From Cohnella thermotolerans DSM 17683 (lineage in GTDB: Bacteria; Bacillota; Bacilli; Paenibacillales; Paenibacillaceae), in contig NZ_AUCP01000001.1 in assembly GCF_000429825.1 (NCBI RefSeq), positions 248,001-312,000 of the forward strand: DNA of 64,000 nt, given 5' to 3'. Position numbers and translations under genes: made by a program. Under the pieces are notes generated by a model, which had not been told where the DNA came from, searched no databases, and was given only the letters and a program-made list of their open reading frames with translations. The stretch's first letter is position 1; the number at the start of each line of letters is the position of its first letter. This document shows, piece after piece, positions 1 to 9,161 of the stretch.

Positions 1-1278
1 AAACCGGGGAGCCATAAACGATGCAATCCCCGTTATGGCCACGACCATGACCATCGGAGCGGATACGATTCCGGCCGCAATCGCCGCCTGGCCGATAACA
101 AGCGCCCCGACAATGCTGACGGCGGTTCCGATTTGCTTGGGAAGCCTGGCTCCGGCCTCGCGCAGCGCTTCAAACATCGATTCCATCAGCAAAGCTTCCA
201 CCAAGGCGGGAAACGGGACTTGCTCGCGCGATTTCGCCATCGTGAGCAGCAGAGGAGTCGGAATCATCTCCTGATGATACGTAATGACGGCGACGTAAAA
301 GGAAGGACCCAGCAACGAGATGCCAAAAAACAAATAGCGCAGCCAACGAATCGCCGTACCTACAACATATCGCTCATAATAATCCTCGGGCGACTGCAGC
401 AAGGAAATAAACGTCACCGGCGCGACCAGCACGCTGGGAGTTCCGTCGACCAGCACGACGACATGTCCTTCCAGCAAATAGGCGCTCGCCACATCCGGCC
501 GTTCCGTCGATAGAAGTTGAGGGAAAGGGGATGTCGGATTGTCTTCGATCAATTCCTCGATATAAACGCTTTCCAGGACGCCGTCAATATCAATCCGCCG
601 CAACCGGCTCATCATTTCCTCGACCAATGCGGGAGCCGCAATTCCTTCGATATAGGCGACGGCGATCTTCGTTCCGGAATAAACGCCAATGTTCATCGCT
701 TTGATTTTCAGGTTCGGGCTTTTTATTTTCCGCCTCAGCAACGCCGTGTTGCTCCGCAGCGATTCGATGAAGCCTTCCCGGGGCCCCCGCAACACCGACT
801 CGGCCGAAGGCTCTTCGATCGCCCGTTTTTCCCACATGGGCAATCCGACCGACAGGCCTTGCTTTTCCCCTTCCACAAACAGGATGGGATTGCCGCCGGA
901 TAATTGTTCCACGATATCGGTCGTGCTTTTCAACTCTTTTATGGACGAGACGGCAATTGCTTTTCGAATGTTCGGAAGTTCGGGTTCCAGCGCGAAATGT
1001 TGCTGAAGCGGCGCGAGCACGTGTCGGTCGACCTCTTCGATATGCGTCAAACCCTCGATGTAAACAAGCACGGCGCGGGTTTGACCGCCAATGAAAAAGT
1101 CGTGAAAAATGACGTCGGAACAATCCTCGTAGATGCTCTGAATCATCCGAACGTTCTCGTCCAGATTGGCGGAGAGTTCGGTCGGTGGATTCGGATCTTG
1201 GCCCTGCGGGTCGGCGTTTGCAGACTTTTGCCGAACGGAACGCAGCAGACGCTTCATCAATTTTTTTCCGTTGCCCAT
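1..1278 (-). CDS. Spore germination receptor subunit, GerA/GerAA family (3' end cut by window edge)
   Basis: The minus-strand frame is open from an ATG at 1278, preceded by GAGGAG, to the window edge: 426 codons without a stop. The N-terminal soluble part contains stretches typical of the family, such as VLVYIEGLTHIEEVDRHVL and AVAYIEGIAAPALVEEMM. It is followed by the start of the membrane part (AIRWLRYLFFGISLLGPSFY, then QVPFPALVEALLMESMFEAL and IGTAVSIVGALVIGQAAIAA). GerA-type A subunits sit in the spore inner membrane and form germinant receptors with B and C subunits. Those partners would lie beyond the window. Full-length relatives are about 480-550 residues, so roughly the last 80-100 residues are missing. 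The germinant cannot be inferred. Confidence 0.93.
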   Translation of the reverse strand, partial: MGNGKKLMKRLLRSVRQKSANADPQGQDPNPPTELSANLDENVRMIQSIYEDCSDVIFHDFFIGGQTRAVLVYIEGLTHIEEVDRHVLAPLQQHFALEPELPNIRKAIAVSSIKELKSTTDIVEQLSGGNPILFVEGEKQGLSVGLPMWEKRAIEEPSAESVLRGPREGFIESLRSNTALLRRKIKSPNLKIKAMNIGVYSGTKIAVAYIEGIAAPALVEEMMSRLRRIDIDGVLESVYIEELIEDNPTSPFPQLLSTERPDVASAYLLEGHVVVLVDGTPSVLVAPVTFISLLQSPEDYYERYVVGTAIRWLRYLFFGISLLGPSFYVAVITYHQEMIPTPLLLTMAKSREQVPFPALVEALLMESMFEALREAGARLPKQIGTAVSIVGALVIGQAAIAAGIVSAPMVMVVAITGIASFMAPRF

Positions 1279-1328
1279 GGCGATCTCCTCGTCCAAGCGC
1301 TTGTTCTCATCCGTTTTTTTCCTAGTAT

Positions 1329-1358
1329 GAGTATGGTTTGCTCCTGCTCCGAATATAC
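1329..1358 (-). promoter_or_regulatory. Possible sigma-G-type promoter of the gerA-type gene
   Basis: Reading the minus strand, GTATA (1354-1358) is followed after 18 bases by CATACTC (1329-1335), close to the forespore sigma-G pattern (GnATA, 18 bases, CATnnTA). It lies about 50 bases before the start at 1278. gerA operons are normally sigma-G controlled, which fits. One position of the -10 box is off consensus. Confidence 0.42.
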
Positions 1359-1370
1359 AAATGGAAGCGC

Positions 1371-1413
1371 AGAAAAGAGCCGTCCCGAGGCCATCGGCCT
1401 GACGGAACGGCTC
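1371..1413 (-). terminator. Rho-independent terminator after the SGNH gene
   Basis: GAGCCGT (1377-1383) pairs with ACGGCTC (1407-1413), and on the minus strand the stem runs into TTTTCT. It lies 10 bases past the SGNH stop codon and separates that gene from the gerA-type gene. Confidence 0.8.
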
Positions 1414-1423
1414 ATTGTTGCGC

Positions 1424-2074
1424 TTATTGCCACACAAACCCTACGGCCTGGAGAAACGCCCGAGCGAGCGTCGCGTGGCCGGCCATGCTCGGATGCACCC
1501 GGTCCCACGCCAGCGCGGCCGGATAAATATGCGCCAGCACCTCGTCGAACGCGGCTTGCGTATCGACGAACACGGTGCCGTGCCGCTCGGCGACCCGCTT
1601 CACGATCTCGCCGTACCGGTCCATCGTCGCCCGCATCGGGTCCGACCGGTTCGGCTCCAGATAGAAAGGCGTCATCAGCACGATGCCTTTGACCCGCATC
1701 TTCGTCTTGGCCACGAGCTCGTCCAGCGTCGCCTCGTATTCCTCCGGATAAACGTGCGACTCCGGTATGTACGGCTGGTCGAACTGGCGCCAGACGTCGT
1801 TCGTGCCGATCATGACGGACAGCCAATCCGGCTTCAAGTCCAGCACGTCCTTCTGCCAGCGCTCGGCCAGATCGCGGACCGTGTTGCCGCTCGTGCCCAT
1901 GTTGACGACCCGGATCGCCAGCTCCGGATAGACGGTCTTGAGCAAGCCGTCCACCAGCGACACGTAGCCTTTGCCGTAAGGATCGCCGATGCCTTCCCCG
2001 ACCGGGCGGTTGCGGCCGCAGTCCGTGATCGAGTCGCCGATCATGACGAGCTTGTCGTTCTTCTTGAATCTCAT
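1424..2074 (-). CDS. SGNH/GDSL-type esterase or lipase
   Basis: This 216-residue cytoplasmic hydrolase has all diagnostic SGNH blocks: GDSITDCGR near the N-terminus (nucleophile Ser15), Gly60 in the VNMGTSGNT stretch, GTND at 90-93, and DRVHPSMAGH at 191-200 with the catalytic Asp191 and His194. The ATG at 2074 was chosen over an upstream start because GGAGGAG lies just before it; the upstream ATG has no ribosome site. There is no signal peptide. Relatives remove acyl groups from carbohydrates or other esters; the substrate is not evident. It is followed by its own terminator and appears monocistronic. Confidence 0.93.
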   Translation of the reverse strand: MRFKKNDKLVMIGDSITDCGRNRPVGEGIGDPYGKGYVSLVDGLLKTVYPELAIRVVNMGTSGNTVRDLAERWQKDVLDLKPDWLSVMIGTNDVWRQFDQPYIPESHVYPEEYEATLDELVAKTKMRVKGIVLMTPFYLEPNRSDPMRATMDRYGEIVKRVAERHGTVFVDTQAAFDEVLAHIYPAALAWDRVHPSMAGHATLARAFLQAVGFVWQ

Positions 2075-2166
2075 TAAGACTCCTCCCCACGCGTTGCATC
2101 CTGCACAATACCCATTATATAGAATCGGTAAGCGCATTCAACCGAATGTTCGCGAACATCCGGAAA

Positions 2167-2184
2167 GGCGCCCCGAAGGGCGCC
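2167..2184 (-). terminator. Hairpin after the unknown gene at 2209-2811
   Basis: GGCGCCC and GGGCGCC form a perfect 7-bp stem with a 4-base loop. On the minus strand it is followed only by TTT, so it is a short terminator or just a stabilising hairpin. Confidence 0.5.
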
Positions 2185-2208
2185 CCGGTACGCAACGCGA
2201 GGCGAAGG

Positions 2209-2811
2209 CTACAGCTCGAGCAGAAGCATCTCCTTGCGCATCTCTTCCAGCCGCCTCTTGCTCGCTTCGACTTCTTCCGTCCGTTCTTGCTGCAGCGCCT
2301 CATGGAGCACCGCAAGCTCGTAATCGATTTCAAGCCGGAGAACACCCGCCCGGTGTTCCGCCCGCTTGGACTTGAATGCCTGAACCATATCTTCTACCGT
2401 AATTTGGGGACGCTTCTGGAAAATAATCCGATGTTCCATGCCCGACACCTCCACGAGACGAATGATTTCGCCAAACATAATGTTCTCGATAAGCACTTGG
2501 CGGTCCCGAAACCGCTTGACGACGGCATGACCCCGGGAATCGTTGATAAGCCTCTCGATCCATTGCGCCAGCTTCTCGTCCTTCACGATGTAATCGCCTA
2601 CCATCTTGTAACGATTGCGCGTCCGTTGAAACCTGAGCTTCAGCAATTTGCGGCCGGTCCGCACGGAGATTAGGAACTGCTGCTCGTTCTCGTTCCAGTA
2701 CAAGGAGTACCCTTCCGAGATGAGCTCCCGGATCAAATTCTGAATTTGCCTTCGGTCGAATCGAAGCTCCAAATTGCAATATTCAACCTCATGGCTCCGG
2801 TGCACGGCCAT
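2209..2811 (-). CDS. Conserved-looking protein of unknown function, 200 aa
   Basis: I do not recognise this protein. The start at 2811 (MAVHRSHEVEY) follows AGGAGGGGGG directly. It is soluble, charged and without signal peptide or membrane segment. The N-terminal third (about 10-90) reads as a mixed alpha/beta domain rich in Arg/Lys (for example LISVRTGRKLLKLRFQRTRN). The C-terminal 60 residues are very rich in Glu/Arg/Lys, with heptad-like leucines suggesting a coiled coil ending in EEMRKEMLLLEL. It stands alone, divergent from the DUF1054 gene. A nucleic-acid or envelope-stress role cannot be argued from sequence alone. Confidence 0.75.
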   Translation of the reverse strand: MAVHRSHEVEYCNLELRFDRRQIQNLIRELISEGYSLYWNENEQQFLISVRTGRKLLKLRFQRTRNRYKMVGDYIVKDEKLAQWIERLINDSRGHAVVKRFRDRQVLIENIMFGEIIRLVEVSGMEHRIIFQKRPQITVEDMVQAFKSKRAEHRAGVLRLEIDYELAVLHEALQQERTEEVEASKRRLEEMRKEMLLLEL

Positions 2812-2910
2812 CCCCCCCTCCTGCCGAGTTCGCATGGTTCGAGCGTTGACCGAATGTTCAGAATATTTGTTCTTACCACTATCTTATACTCCATCTTATG
2901 ATAAGGCAAC

Positions 2911-2939
2911 TTGGTTTCTTGACTATTTTCCAGTATAGT
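2911..2939 (+). promoter_or_regulatory. Putative sigma-A promoter of the DUF1054 gene
   Basis: TTGGTT (2911-2916) and TATAGT (2934-2939) are separated by 17 bases, about 75 bases before the ATG at 3014. Confidence 0.5.
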
Positions 2940-3013
2940 GAGGGAAAGCTTTCCGGAGCCCCGGAACCGGGGAAACTCCGGCCGCAACTTTATAGCCGCG
3001 AGGTGACTTGAAC

Positions 3014-3658
3014 ATGCAAGCAACCGCCAACCCCGGCTTCGCCGGATTCGCGGAGCAGGACTTCGACGCCATGAGCGTGCCCGGCCTGGAAGGCCGCATG
3101 GAAGCGATCGTCGGACAAGTCCGCCCGAAACTTCACCTGCTGGGAGACGCGCTCGCTCCCGTCATCGCCCGGTTGACAGGAGAGCAAACGTTCCCCCACG
3201 TCGCCAGGCACGCCAGACGCTCGGTCAACCCGCCGGACGACACGTGGGTCGCCTGGTCCCCGAGCGCCAGAGGCTACAAGGCGTTCCCGCATTTTCAGAT
3301 CGGCCTCTGGTCCACACATCTGTTCATTCAGTTCGCCATCATCTACGAATGCCCGAACAAGACGGTATTCGCGGAACGCGCGGCGCGCGAGCTCGCATCG
3401 ATCCGCGCCTCGGTGCCGCCGCACTACGTTTGGTCGAAAGACCATATGGTGCCGTCGGGATTGATCCATGGCGAGCTGACGGACGAGGAGCTGGAGGCGC
3501 TGTTCCGCCGGCTCGGAAGCGTCAAGGCGGCGGAGCTGACGTGCGGCGTCCACATCCGGCGCGGCGACCCGCTGCTCGGGAGCGGCGACGCTCTTCTTCG
3601 CAAGGCGGAGTCGGTATTCGCGACGCTGCTGCCGCTGTACAAGATGGCGCAGCCCTGA
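3014..3658 (+). CDS. yktB: DUF1054 (YktB/UPF0637) family protein
   Basis: The 214-residue protein carries the strongly conserved core of this Bacillales family: FPHVARHARRSVNPPDDTWV followed by KAFPHFQIGLWSTHLFIQFA, and a conserved HYVWSKDHM segment. Family members are about 210 residues and cytoplasmic, with structures known but no established function. The ATG at 3014 is 7 bases from GAGGTGA; the TTG two codons upstream is too close to that site. It is a single gene ending in a strong bidirectional terminator shared with the convergent RND gene. Confidence 0.92.
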   Translation: MQATANPGFAGFAEQDFDAMSVPGLEGRMEAIVGQVRPKLHLLGDALAPVIARLTGEQTFPHVARHARRSVNPPDDTWVAWSPSARGYKAFPHFQIGLWSTHLFIQFAIIYECPNKTVFAERAARELASIRASVPPHYVWSKDHMVPSGLIHGELTDEELEALFRRLGSVKAAELTCGVHIRRGDPLLGSGDALLRKAESVFATLLPLYKMAQP

Positions 3659-3678
3659 CGTATCTGCGGCGCAAAAAA

Positions 3679-3715
3679 ACGGCCTTCCCGTTCCGGACGG
3701 AACGCGGAAGGCCGT
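3679..3715. terminator. Bidirectional terminator between convergent genes
   Basis: ACGGCCTTCC (3679-3688) pairs with GGAAGGCCGT (3706-3715). It is flanked by an A run on the left and TTTTC on the right, so it can serve both the DUF1054 gene and the RND gene. Confidence 0.9.
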
Positions 3716-3726
3716 TTTCGGTTGCG

Positions 3727-6700
3727 TCAAGCCGCGGCCGACTGCCGCGCCGCTGCGCGCTGGCGGCGGGATTTGCGGAAGAACAGCAGTTCGTAAAGGC
3801 AGGGCACGATGACCAGCGTGAGCAGCGTGGCGACGACGAGGCCGCCGATGACGACGATGGCGAGGCTCCGGGAGACGATGCTGCCGCTCTCCGCCTGGCC
3901 GAACACGAGCGGCAGCATGGCGCACACGGTGGCCACGGCCGTCATCAGAATCGGGCGCATCCGCGTGCCCGCCGCTTCCAGCAGCGCTTCGCGGATCGTC
4001 ATCCGCTCTTCGTTCGTCTTGACGCGGTCGATGAGCACGATCGCGTTCGTAACGACGATGCCGATGAGCATGACGACGCCGAAGATGGCGGTGAAGTCGG
4101 GCGTCACGCCGGAGACGATGAGCCCGAGCACCGCTCCGATCGGCACGAACAGAATCGAAGCCAGAATGGCGATCGGCGCCCGCAGCGTCTTGAAGGTGAC
4201 GACCATAATGAGATAGACGATGCCGATGGAGACGATCATCATGGCGAACAGGCTGGCGAAGTCCGCGGATTGGTCCGCCGACGCGCCGCCGACCGACAGC
4301 TTCACCCCTGCGGGCGGCGAGAGCTCCTTCATCGCTTTGGAAATTTCGTTCCCGACGACGGACAACCGGCTCGGCTCGACCGTCGCGGTAATGCGAACGT
4401 AGCTTTTCCCGTCCTTATGATAAAACTTCGTCGGCTTCTCTTCCTTCACCCACTCGGCGACGCTGGATACCGGCTTCGGACCGGCGTCCGTCATCACCGT
4501 CAGGTTTGTCAGGTCGGCCGCGGTTTTCGGCTGCAGCGCGGGTTCGAGCACGACCGGCAGCGACCGGCCGTCCGCATGCAGCGTGCCGATCGGCACCGGA
4601 TTCAGCATCCCTTGCAGCTGGGAAGCGATATCGGAAGCTTTCGCTTCCGCCGCGTTCACGGCCAGCGTGTAAACTGTCTTGCGCTCCTCCTGGTTGCTTT
4701 CGACCTTGAGCACGTCTTTGATCGGCTTGATTTTCGCCATCGCTTCGTCGGCCACAGCCGTCAATTGGCTCAGATCGTCTCCGGTTACGTCCACGAACAC
4801 CTGCGTAGAGCTGCCGTCGCCGAAGAACGAGCCGGCACCGGCGTTCAGCTCCGCGCCCGGGAACTGCGAACGCTCGGCCTTGACGGCCTCGATGACTTTC
4901 TCGGCGTCGGCGCCTTCCTTCATCTTCACGTTGTAGGAGACGAGCGTCGGGGACTGCACGCTGCCGTATTTCGCGGCGTCGGCGCTGTTGCCCATGCTCA
5001 TCATGACCCACTCGGCTTCCTCCTGCTTCAGCAGGAACGACTCCAGCCTTTTCCCGTTATCCAGCACTTGATCGACCGGCGTATCCGGCTTGTATTCGAG
5101 CGTGACGTTCAGACTGGACGCGCTGGAGGAATCGACGGCGCCCTTCGGGAGGCTGAAATACGTAGCCAGCGAACCGACGAGCAGAACGAACGCAATGGCC
5201 AGCGGCACCCACTTGTGGCGAAGATTCCAATGCAGGAAAGCGGTAAACCGCTTGGACGGCTGATGCTCCTTGATCGTCGAGTTTCGCAGCACGCCTGCGC
5301 TCAGAAGCGGAACGACCGTCAGCGCGACGAGCAGCGACGACAGCAGCGAGTAGGTGACCGTCAAGGCGAACGGCAGCAGGAACGCTTGCAGCGAGCCGCG
5401 CAGCAGGCCCATCGGCAGGAACACCGCCACCGTCGTCAGCGTGGACGCGGTGATCGCCCGGGACACTTCCTTCGTCGCGTCGACGACGAGGCCGACCGAG
5501 AACGATTCCTTCTGGAGGCGGCGGAAAATGTTCTCGATGACGACGATGCTGTCGTCCACGAGACGACCGACGGCGACGGCGACGCCGCCCAAGGTGAGAA
5601 TGTTGAGCGAAATGCCGGACAGATCGAGCAAATACAGCGTCAAGGCGAGCGACAGCGGGATCGACACGATCGTGACCAGCGTCGCCCGGAAGTTGCGCAT
5701 GAACAGCAGGATGACGATCGTGGCGAACAGCGCGCCCATGAGCACCTCGCGAAGCATGCTGTTGACGGAGTCCACGACCTGATCGGAAGTGCTCATAAGC
5801 AGCTTCAGCGAGGCGTCCTTGTATTCGCCGTTCAGACGGTCGATCGTCTTCGCCACTTCTTTGCCGACGCTGACCGCGTTGGCGTTCGCCGCTTTGGAGA
5901 CGACCAGCGTGAGCGAATCCTTGCCGTCGACGCGGCTGACGCTCTCCCGATCGTCGTTCAGCTTCACGTCGGCGACGTCGCCGAGCGTGACGCCGTTTGC
6001 GACGGGCAGCTTCTTCAAGTCGTCGATGCTTTGCAGATTCGCCGACGCCACGTTCAAATTGACGACCGTCCCGTCCAGGGAGGTTTGGCCCACCGAAGCG
6101 GAGGCGTCCCGTCCCTGCAGCACGGCGTACAGCGCCTGAAGCGGCACGCCCTTGGCGGCCAGCTTCGCGGGATCGGCAGTGACGGCGACGGTCGGCGTCG
6201 ATTTGCCGGACAGCTGCACTTCCCCGGCGCCGTCGATCGAGCGGAACGCATCGACGACCTGCCGCTCGATCGTTTCCTTCCGCGCCTCGGTCGTTCCGTC
6301 CTGGAACGTAAGCGACGCGAAGGAGATCGGGATCATCGAAGTGTTGAACTGGACGACGTACGGCGGCGATACGCGCTCCGGCAAAGGCACCGCGCCGACC
6401 GCGCGTTCGACCTCCGCTTTCGCGTCCTTCATGTTCGTCTTGGAATCGAAGTTCAGATTGACCTGGGAAAAGCCGTCTCCCGACGTCGAGAAAATGTTCG
6501 TCTTGCCCTTGACGCCCGCCAAGGCTTGCTCCAGCGGGTTCGTCACCTGGCTTTCCATCGTCGCGGCGTCATAGCCTTGACCGATGACGCTTACCGTGAC
6601 CTGCGGGTTGTCCGCTTCCGGCAAAAATTCCATCGGCAGCTTCAAATAGCTGAAAAGGCCGAGGCCGAGCACCATCACGACCAGAATCGCGATGGCCGCC

Positions 6701-6735
6701 TTGTTGCGGAACGCTCCTTGAATAAATGGTTTCAA
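3727..6735 (-). CDS. RND-family efflux transporter permease (AcrB/SwrC type)
   Basis: This 1002-residue inner-membrane transporter has the classic RND plan: one N-terminal helix (residues 13-31), a large outward loop, a block of helices at about 330-490, a second loop, and a final helix block at about 840-985. The paired acidic residues of the proton relay are visible in RLVDDSIVVIENIFR (Asp394, Asp395). The start is a TTG at 6735 with AAGGGGAAAG before it; no ATG fits the family N-terminus. Gram-positive relatives such as SwrC export surfactin-like lipopeptides or other amphiphiles. No membrane-fusion partner lies beside it, so substrate and partners are unknown. Confidence 0.94.
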   Translation of the reverse strand: MKPFIQGAFRNKAAIAILVVMVLGLGLFSYLKLPMEFLPEADNPQVTVSVIGQGYDAATMESQVTNPLEQALAGVKGKTNIFSTSGDGFSQVNLNFDSKTNMKDAKAEVERAVGAVPLPERVSPPYVVQFNTSMIPISFASLTFQDGTTEARKETIERQVVDAFRSIDGAGEVQLSGKSTPTVAVTADPAKLAAKGVPLQALYAVLQGRDASASVGQTSLDGTVVNLNVASANLQSIDDLKKLPVANGVTLGDVADVKLNDDRESVSRVDGKDSLTLVVSKAANANAVSVGKEVAKTIDRLNGEYKDASLKLLMSTSDQVVDSVNSMLREVLMGALFATIVILLFMRNFRATLVTIVSIPLSLALTLYLLDLSGISLNILTLGGVAVAVGRLVDDSIVVIENIFRRLQKESFSVGLVVDATKEVSRAITASTLTTVAVFLPMGLLRGSLQAFLLPFALTVTYSLLSSLLVALTVVPLLSAGVLRNSTIKEHQPSKRFTAFLHWNLRHKWVPLAIAFVLLVGSLATYFSLPKGAVDSSSASSLNVTLEYKPDTPVDQVLDNGKRLESFLLKQEEAEWVMMSMGNSADAAKYGSVQSPTLVSYNVKMKEGADAEKVIEAVKAERSQFPGAELNAGAGSFFGDGSSTQVFVDVTGDDLSQLTAVADEAMAKIKPIKDVLKVESNQEERKTVYTLAVNAAEAKASDIASQLQGMLNPVPIGTLHADGRSLPVVLEPALQPKTAADLTNLTVMTDAGPKPVSSVAEWVKEEKPTKFYHKDGKSYVRITATVEPSRLSVVGNEISKAMKELSPPAGVKLSVGGASADQSADFASLFAMMIVSIGIVYLIMVVTFKTLRAPIAILASILFVPIGAVLGLIVSGVTPDFTAIFGVVMLIGIVVTNAIVLIDRVKTNEERMTIREALLEAAGTRMRPILMTAVATVCAMLPLVFGQAESGSIVSRSLAIVVIGGLVVATLLTLVIVPCLYELLFFRKSRRQRAAARQSAAA

Positions 6736-6888
6736 CTTGGATCTTTCCCCTTCCGCTCCATGTTTTCATGGTCTGTTTTCATATTCATGATAACGGGGGG
6801 CGGGAAAGATCAGGAAACGGCTGCAGACCGTTTTTGCACCTGGACCGAAGACGGAGGCCTTATCCGGCCGAAGTCGGTGCGGGGGACG

Positions 6889-7776
6889 TCAGCCCGGCAC
6901 GTTCACGCCGTTCCTCGCGCACAGGTCTTGCAAATAATCGAGCAGCCGGGGACGAAGCTCGTCGCGCCTCAGCCCCATTTCCACAATGGCCTTCAGGTAG
7001 CCGAACTTGTCTCCGATGTCGTGCCTCTCGCCCTGCATCTCGAGCGCGAGCACGCCCTCGGAACGGCAGACGACCTTCAGCGCGTCGGTGAGTTGGAATT
7101 CGTTGCCCGCGCCGCGCTCGATCTCGTGAAGAACGGGAAAAATCGCCGGGGTCAAAATGTAGCGCCCGAGAATCGCCACGTTCGACGGCGCTTCCTCCGG
7201 CCGCGGCTTCTCGATCAGATCTTCCACCTCGTAAAGCCGGCTCGCGAACGGCTCGGCCTGGATCATCCCGTATTTGCCGACGTCGTCCTGCGGAACGGGC
7301 TGCACGCCGACGACCGTCTTGCCGTAAGCTTCGTAAACGTGCAGCAGCTGCTTCAGCGCGGGCGGGTCCGACACCATGATGTCGTCGCCGAGCAGAACGG
7401 CGAACGGTTCCCCGCCGATGAACTGCTCCGCGCACAGAATGGCGTGGCCCAGCCCGAGCGGTTCGCTTTGACGGATATAGTGAATGGCCGCGAGCCCCTG
7501 GATGCCTTGGATTTCCTCGAGGAGCTCCGTCTTGCCCTTCTCCTCCAGCACCCGCTCCAGCTCGGCGGATTTGTCGAAATGGTCCTCGATCGCTTTCTTG
7601 TTGCGCCCCGTAATAATGATGATGCTCTCGATGCCGCTGGCAACGGCCTCTTCGACGATATATTGGATCGCCGGCTTGTCCACGATGGGCAGCATCTCCT
7701 TCGGCTGCGCCTTGGTGGCGGGCAGGAAGCGGGTTCCGAGCCCCGCCGCGGGAATGACGGCTTTGCGGATTTTCAT
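6889..7776 (-). CDS. galU: UTP-glucose-1-phosphate uridylyltransferase
   Basis: The 295-residue enzyme makes UDP-glucose from UTP and glucose-1-phosphate. The nucleotide-binding signature GLGTRFLPATKAQPKEML occupies residues 12-29. IIIITGRNKKAIEDHFD, LLGDDIMV and FQLTDAL follow at the expected positions, and the length matches GalU/GtaB. The ATG at 7776 has AAGGAG 9 bases upstream and overlaps the stop of gtrA (ATGA), so the two are translationally coupled. As last gene of the gtrA-ykcC-ykcB cluster it likely supplies the sugar donor for the glycosylation system. Confidence 0.96.
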   Translation of the reverse strand: MKIRKAVIPAAGLGTRFLPATKAQPKEMLPIVDKPAIQYIVEEAVASGIESIIIITGRNKKAIEDHFDKSAELERVLEEKGKTELLEEIQGIQGLAAIHYIRQSEPLGLGHAILCAEQFIGGEPFAVLLGDDIMVSDPPALKQLLHVYEAYGKTVVGVQPVPQDDVGKYGMIQAEPFASRLYEVEDLIEKPRPEEAPSNVAILGRYILTPAIFPVLHEIERGAGNEFQLTDALKVVCRSEGVLALEMQGERHDIGDKFGYLKAIVEMGLRRDELRPRLLDYLQDLCARNGVNVPG

Positions 7777-8189
7777 GGCGTATCGCTCCTTCTGGTGGAA
7801 TTGCCCGGATCGCGGAACGCCCACTTGCTCGTTCCAGCGTAATTGAAGATGAGACCGGCTCCGGTCGCCGCCGCCTTGCCGGCCAGCAATGGCCAGCCGA
7901 GGCGCCCGACGAACGCGTACAACAAAGCCGACGTCAATGCGAACGTCGCCGCGTTCACCGCCGCGAACCGGGGCAGCGAACGGGTCGAAGCCGCGCGGTC
8001 CCGGAACGTCCAGCTTCGGTTCCAGACGTAGCTGTTCAGCACGCCGCAGGCGTAGGAGAGGCATTGGGCGGCGAGATAGGGGAGGCCGCACCGCGTCAGC
8101 GCGGCGAATACCCCGTAATCGACCGCCGTGTTCGCCCCGCCGACGACACCGAACTTCAGCCATCGCCGGACGGCGGCGAGTTCAAACAA
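7773..8189 (-). CDS. GtrA-family membrane protein, probable polyprenyl-linked sugar flippase
   Basis: About 138 residues with four predicted transmembrane segments. It begins with the family signature RRWLKFGVVGGANTAVDYGV and continues with NSYVWNRSWTF in the second half, both typical of GtrA/GtcA. The only fitting start is a TTG at 8189 overlapping the stop of the upstream glycosyltransferase by 8 bases, and the stop overlaps galU. GtrA proteins are thought to flip undecaprenyl-phosphate-linked sugars across the membrane. Its position between a GT2 synthase, a GT-C transferase and galU supports that role. The start codon is less certain than the identity. Confidence 0.88.
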   Translation of the reverse strand: MFELAAVRRWLKFGVVGGANTAVDYGVFAALTRCGLPYLAAQCLSYACGVLNSYVWNRSWTFRDRAASTRSLPRFAAVNAATFALTSALLYAFVGRLGWPLLAGKAAATGAGLIFNYAGTSKWAFRDPGNSTRRSDTP

Positions 8190-9147
8190 TGCGGCTCGCC
8201 CGCCTCTCCTGCTTTCCCATGCCGTAGCAGGCGCGAACGATGTACAGCGGGCGCCCCCTCGCTTCGTCGAGAATGCGGGTGACGTACTCCCCGACCAGCC
8301 CGACCGCACCTAGCACGATGCCGGCCAGCAGCAGTTGCAGGGCGGCGATATAATTCAAGCCGTTGGCGGCGCGGCCGGCGATCGAGACGATCGAATCGGC
8401 GAGAAGGTAGAGGAAGCCTGCGGCAAAAAGCACGGTTCCGCCGGAAACGGCGAGCTTGATCGGTTTGTTGGAGAAGGACGTGAGTCCGTCCAGGCTCAGC
8501 TTCAACATTTTCTTGAACGGATATTTGGATTCGCCCGCGAACCGCTCCTGCCGGACGTATTCGATCGCCGTCTGCCGGAAGCCGACCCAGCTGACCAACC
8601 CCCGTACGTAACGGTTGCGCTCCGGCATCTTCTTCAGCTCGTCGACGACTTTGCGGTCCAGCAGCCGGAAGTCGCCGGTATCGACCGGAATGTCGATGTC
8701 GGTGGAAGCCCGGAGCAGGCGATAATACAGCTTCGCCGTCATTTTCTTGAAGAAAGTCTCGCCCTGCCTTTCGATCCGCTTGGCGTAGACGACGTCGTAG
8801 CCCGACTCCCACTTCGCGATCATCTCGAGAATGAGCTCCGGCGGGTCCTGAAGGTCGGCGTCGATGACGACGACCGCGGCTCCGGAGGCGTAATCCATTC
8901 CCGCTGTAATGGCGACCTGATGCCCGAAATTGCGGGAGAAATCGATCAGCTTCACCCGCGGATCCGTCAGGGCGATCGATTGGAGAATGACCGACGTCCG
9001 GTCCTTGCTGCCGTCGTTGACGAAGAGCAGCTCGTAGCTCTCCGCGGTCAAATCCATGACCGACCGAAGACGCCGGTACGTCTCCTGAATGACCGCCTCC
9101 TCGTTATAAACCGGCACGACGATGGAAAAGCGAATGTTTGCGCTCAT
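8182..9147 (-). CDS. ykcC: Polyprenyl-phosphate glycosyltransferase, GT2 (YkcC/CsbB type)
   Basis: The 321-residue protein opens with the GT2 nucleotide-binding segment FSIVVPVYNEEAVI and has the donor/metal motif DADLQDPPE at 96-104. Two hydrophobic helices follow at about 240-260 and 270-295. This is the layout of CsbB, GtrB and YkcC, which load a sugar onto undecaprenyl phosphate on the cytoplasmic face. ATG 9147 is preceded by GGAGGGAC. It sits 14 bases after the GT39 gene and overlaps gtrA, forming one operon. Glucose is a reasonable guess because galU is in the same operon, but the sequence does not prove the sugar. Confidence 0.92.
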   Translation of the reverse strand: MSANIRFSIVVPVYNEEAVIQETYRRLRSVMDLTAESYELLFVNDGSKDRTSVILQSIALTDPRVKLIDFSRNFGHQVAITAGMDYASGAAVVVIDADLQDPPELILEMIAKWESGYDVVYAKRIERQGETFFKKMTAKLYYRLLRASTDIDIPVDTGDFRLLDRKVVDELKKMPERNRYVRGLVSWVGFRQTAIEYVRQERFAGESKYPFKKMLKLSLDGLTSFSNKPIKLAVSGGTVLFAAGFLYLLADSIVSIAGRAANGLNYIAALQLLLAGIVLGAVGLVGEYVTRILDEARGRPLYIVRACYGMGKQERRASRIV

Positions 9148-9161
9148 GTCGATGTCCCTCC

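Noticed and set aside
6814-6836. Imperfect inverted repeat AAACGG..CCGTTT around CTGCAG between galU and the RND gene
   Set aside because: Only six outer base pairs and no T run on the minus strand; too weak to call a terminator.
3244-7842. Very long open frame of 1532 codons on the plus strand
   Set aside because: It lies antisense to the RND and galU genes, has repetitive Arg/Asp/His composition caused by GC-rich codon bias, and has no domain or ribosome site.
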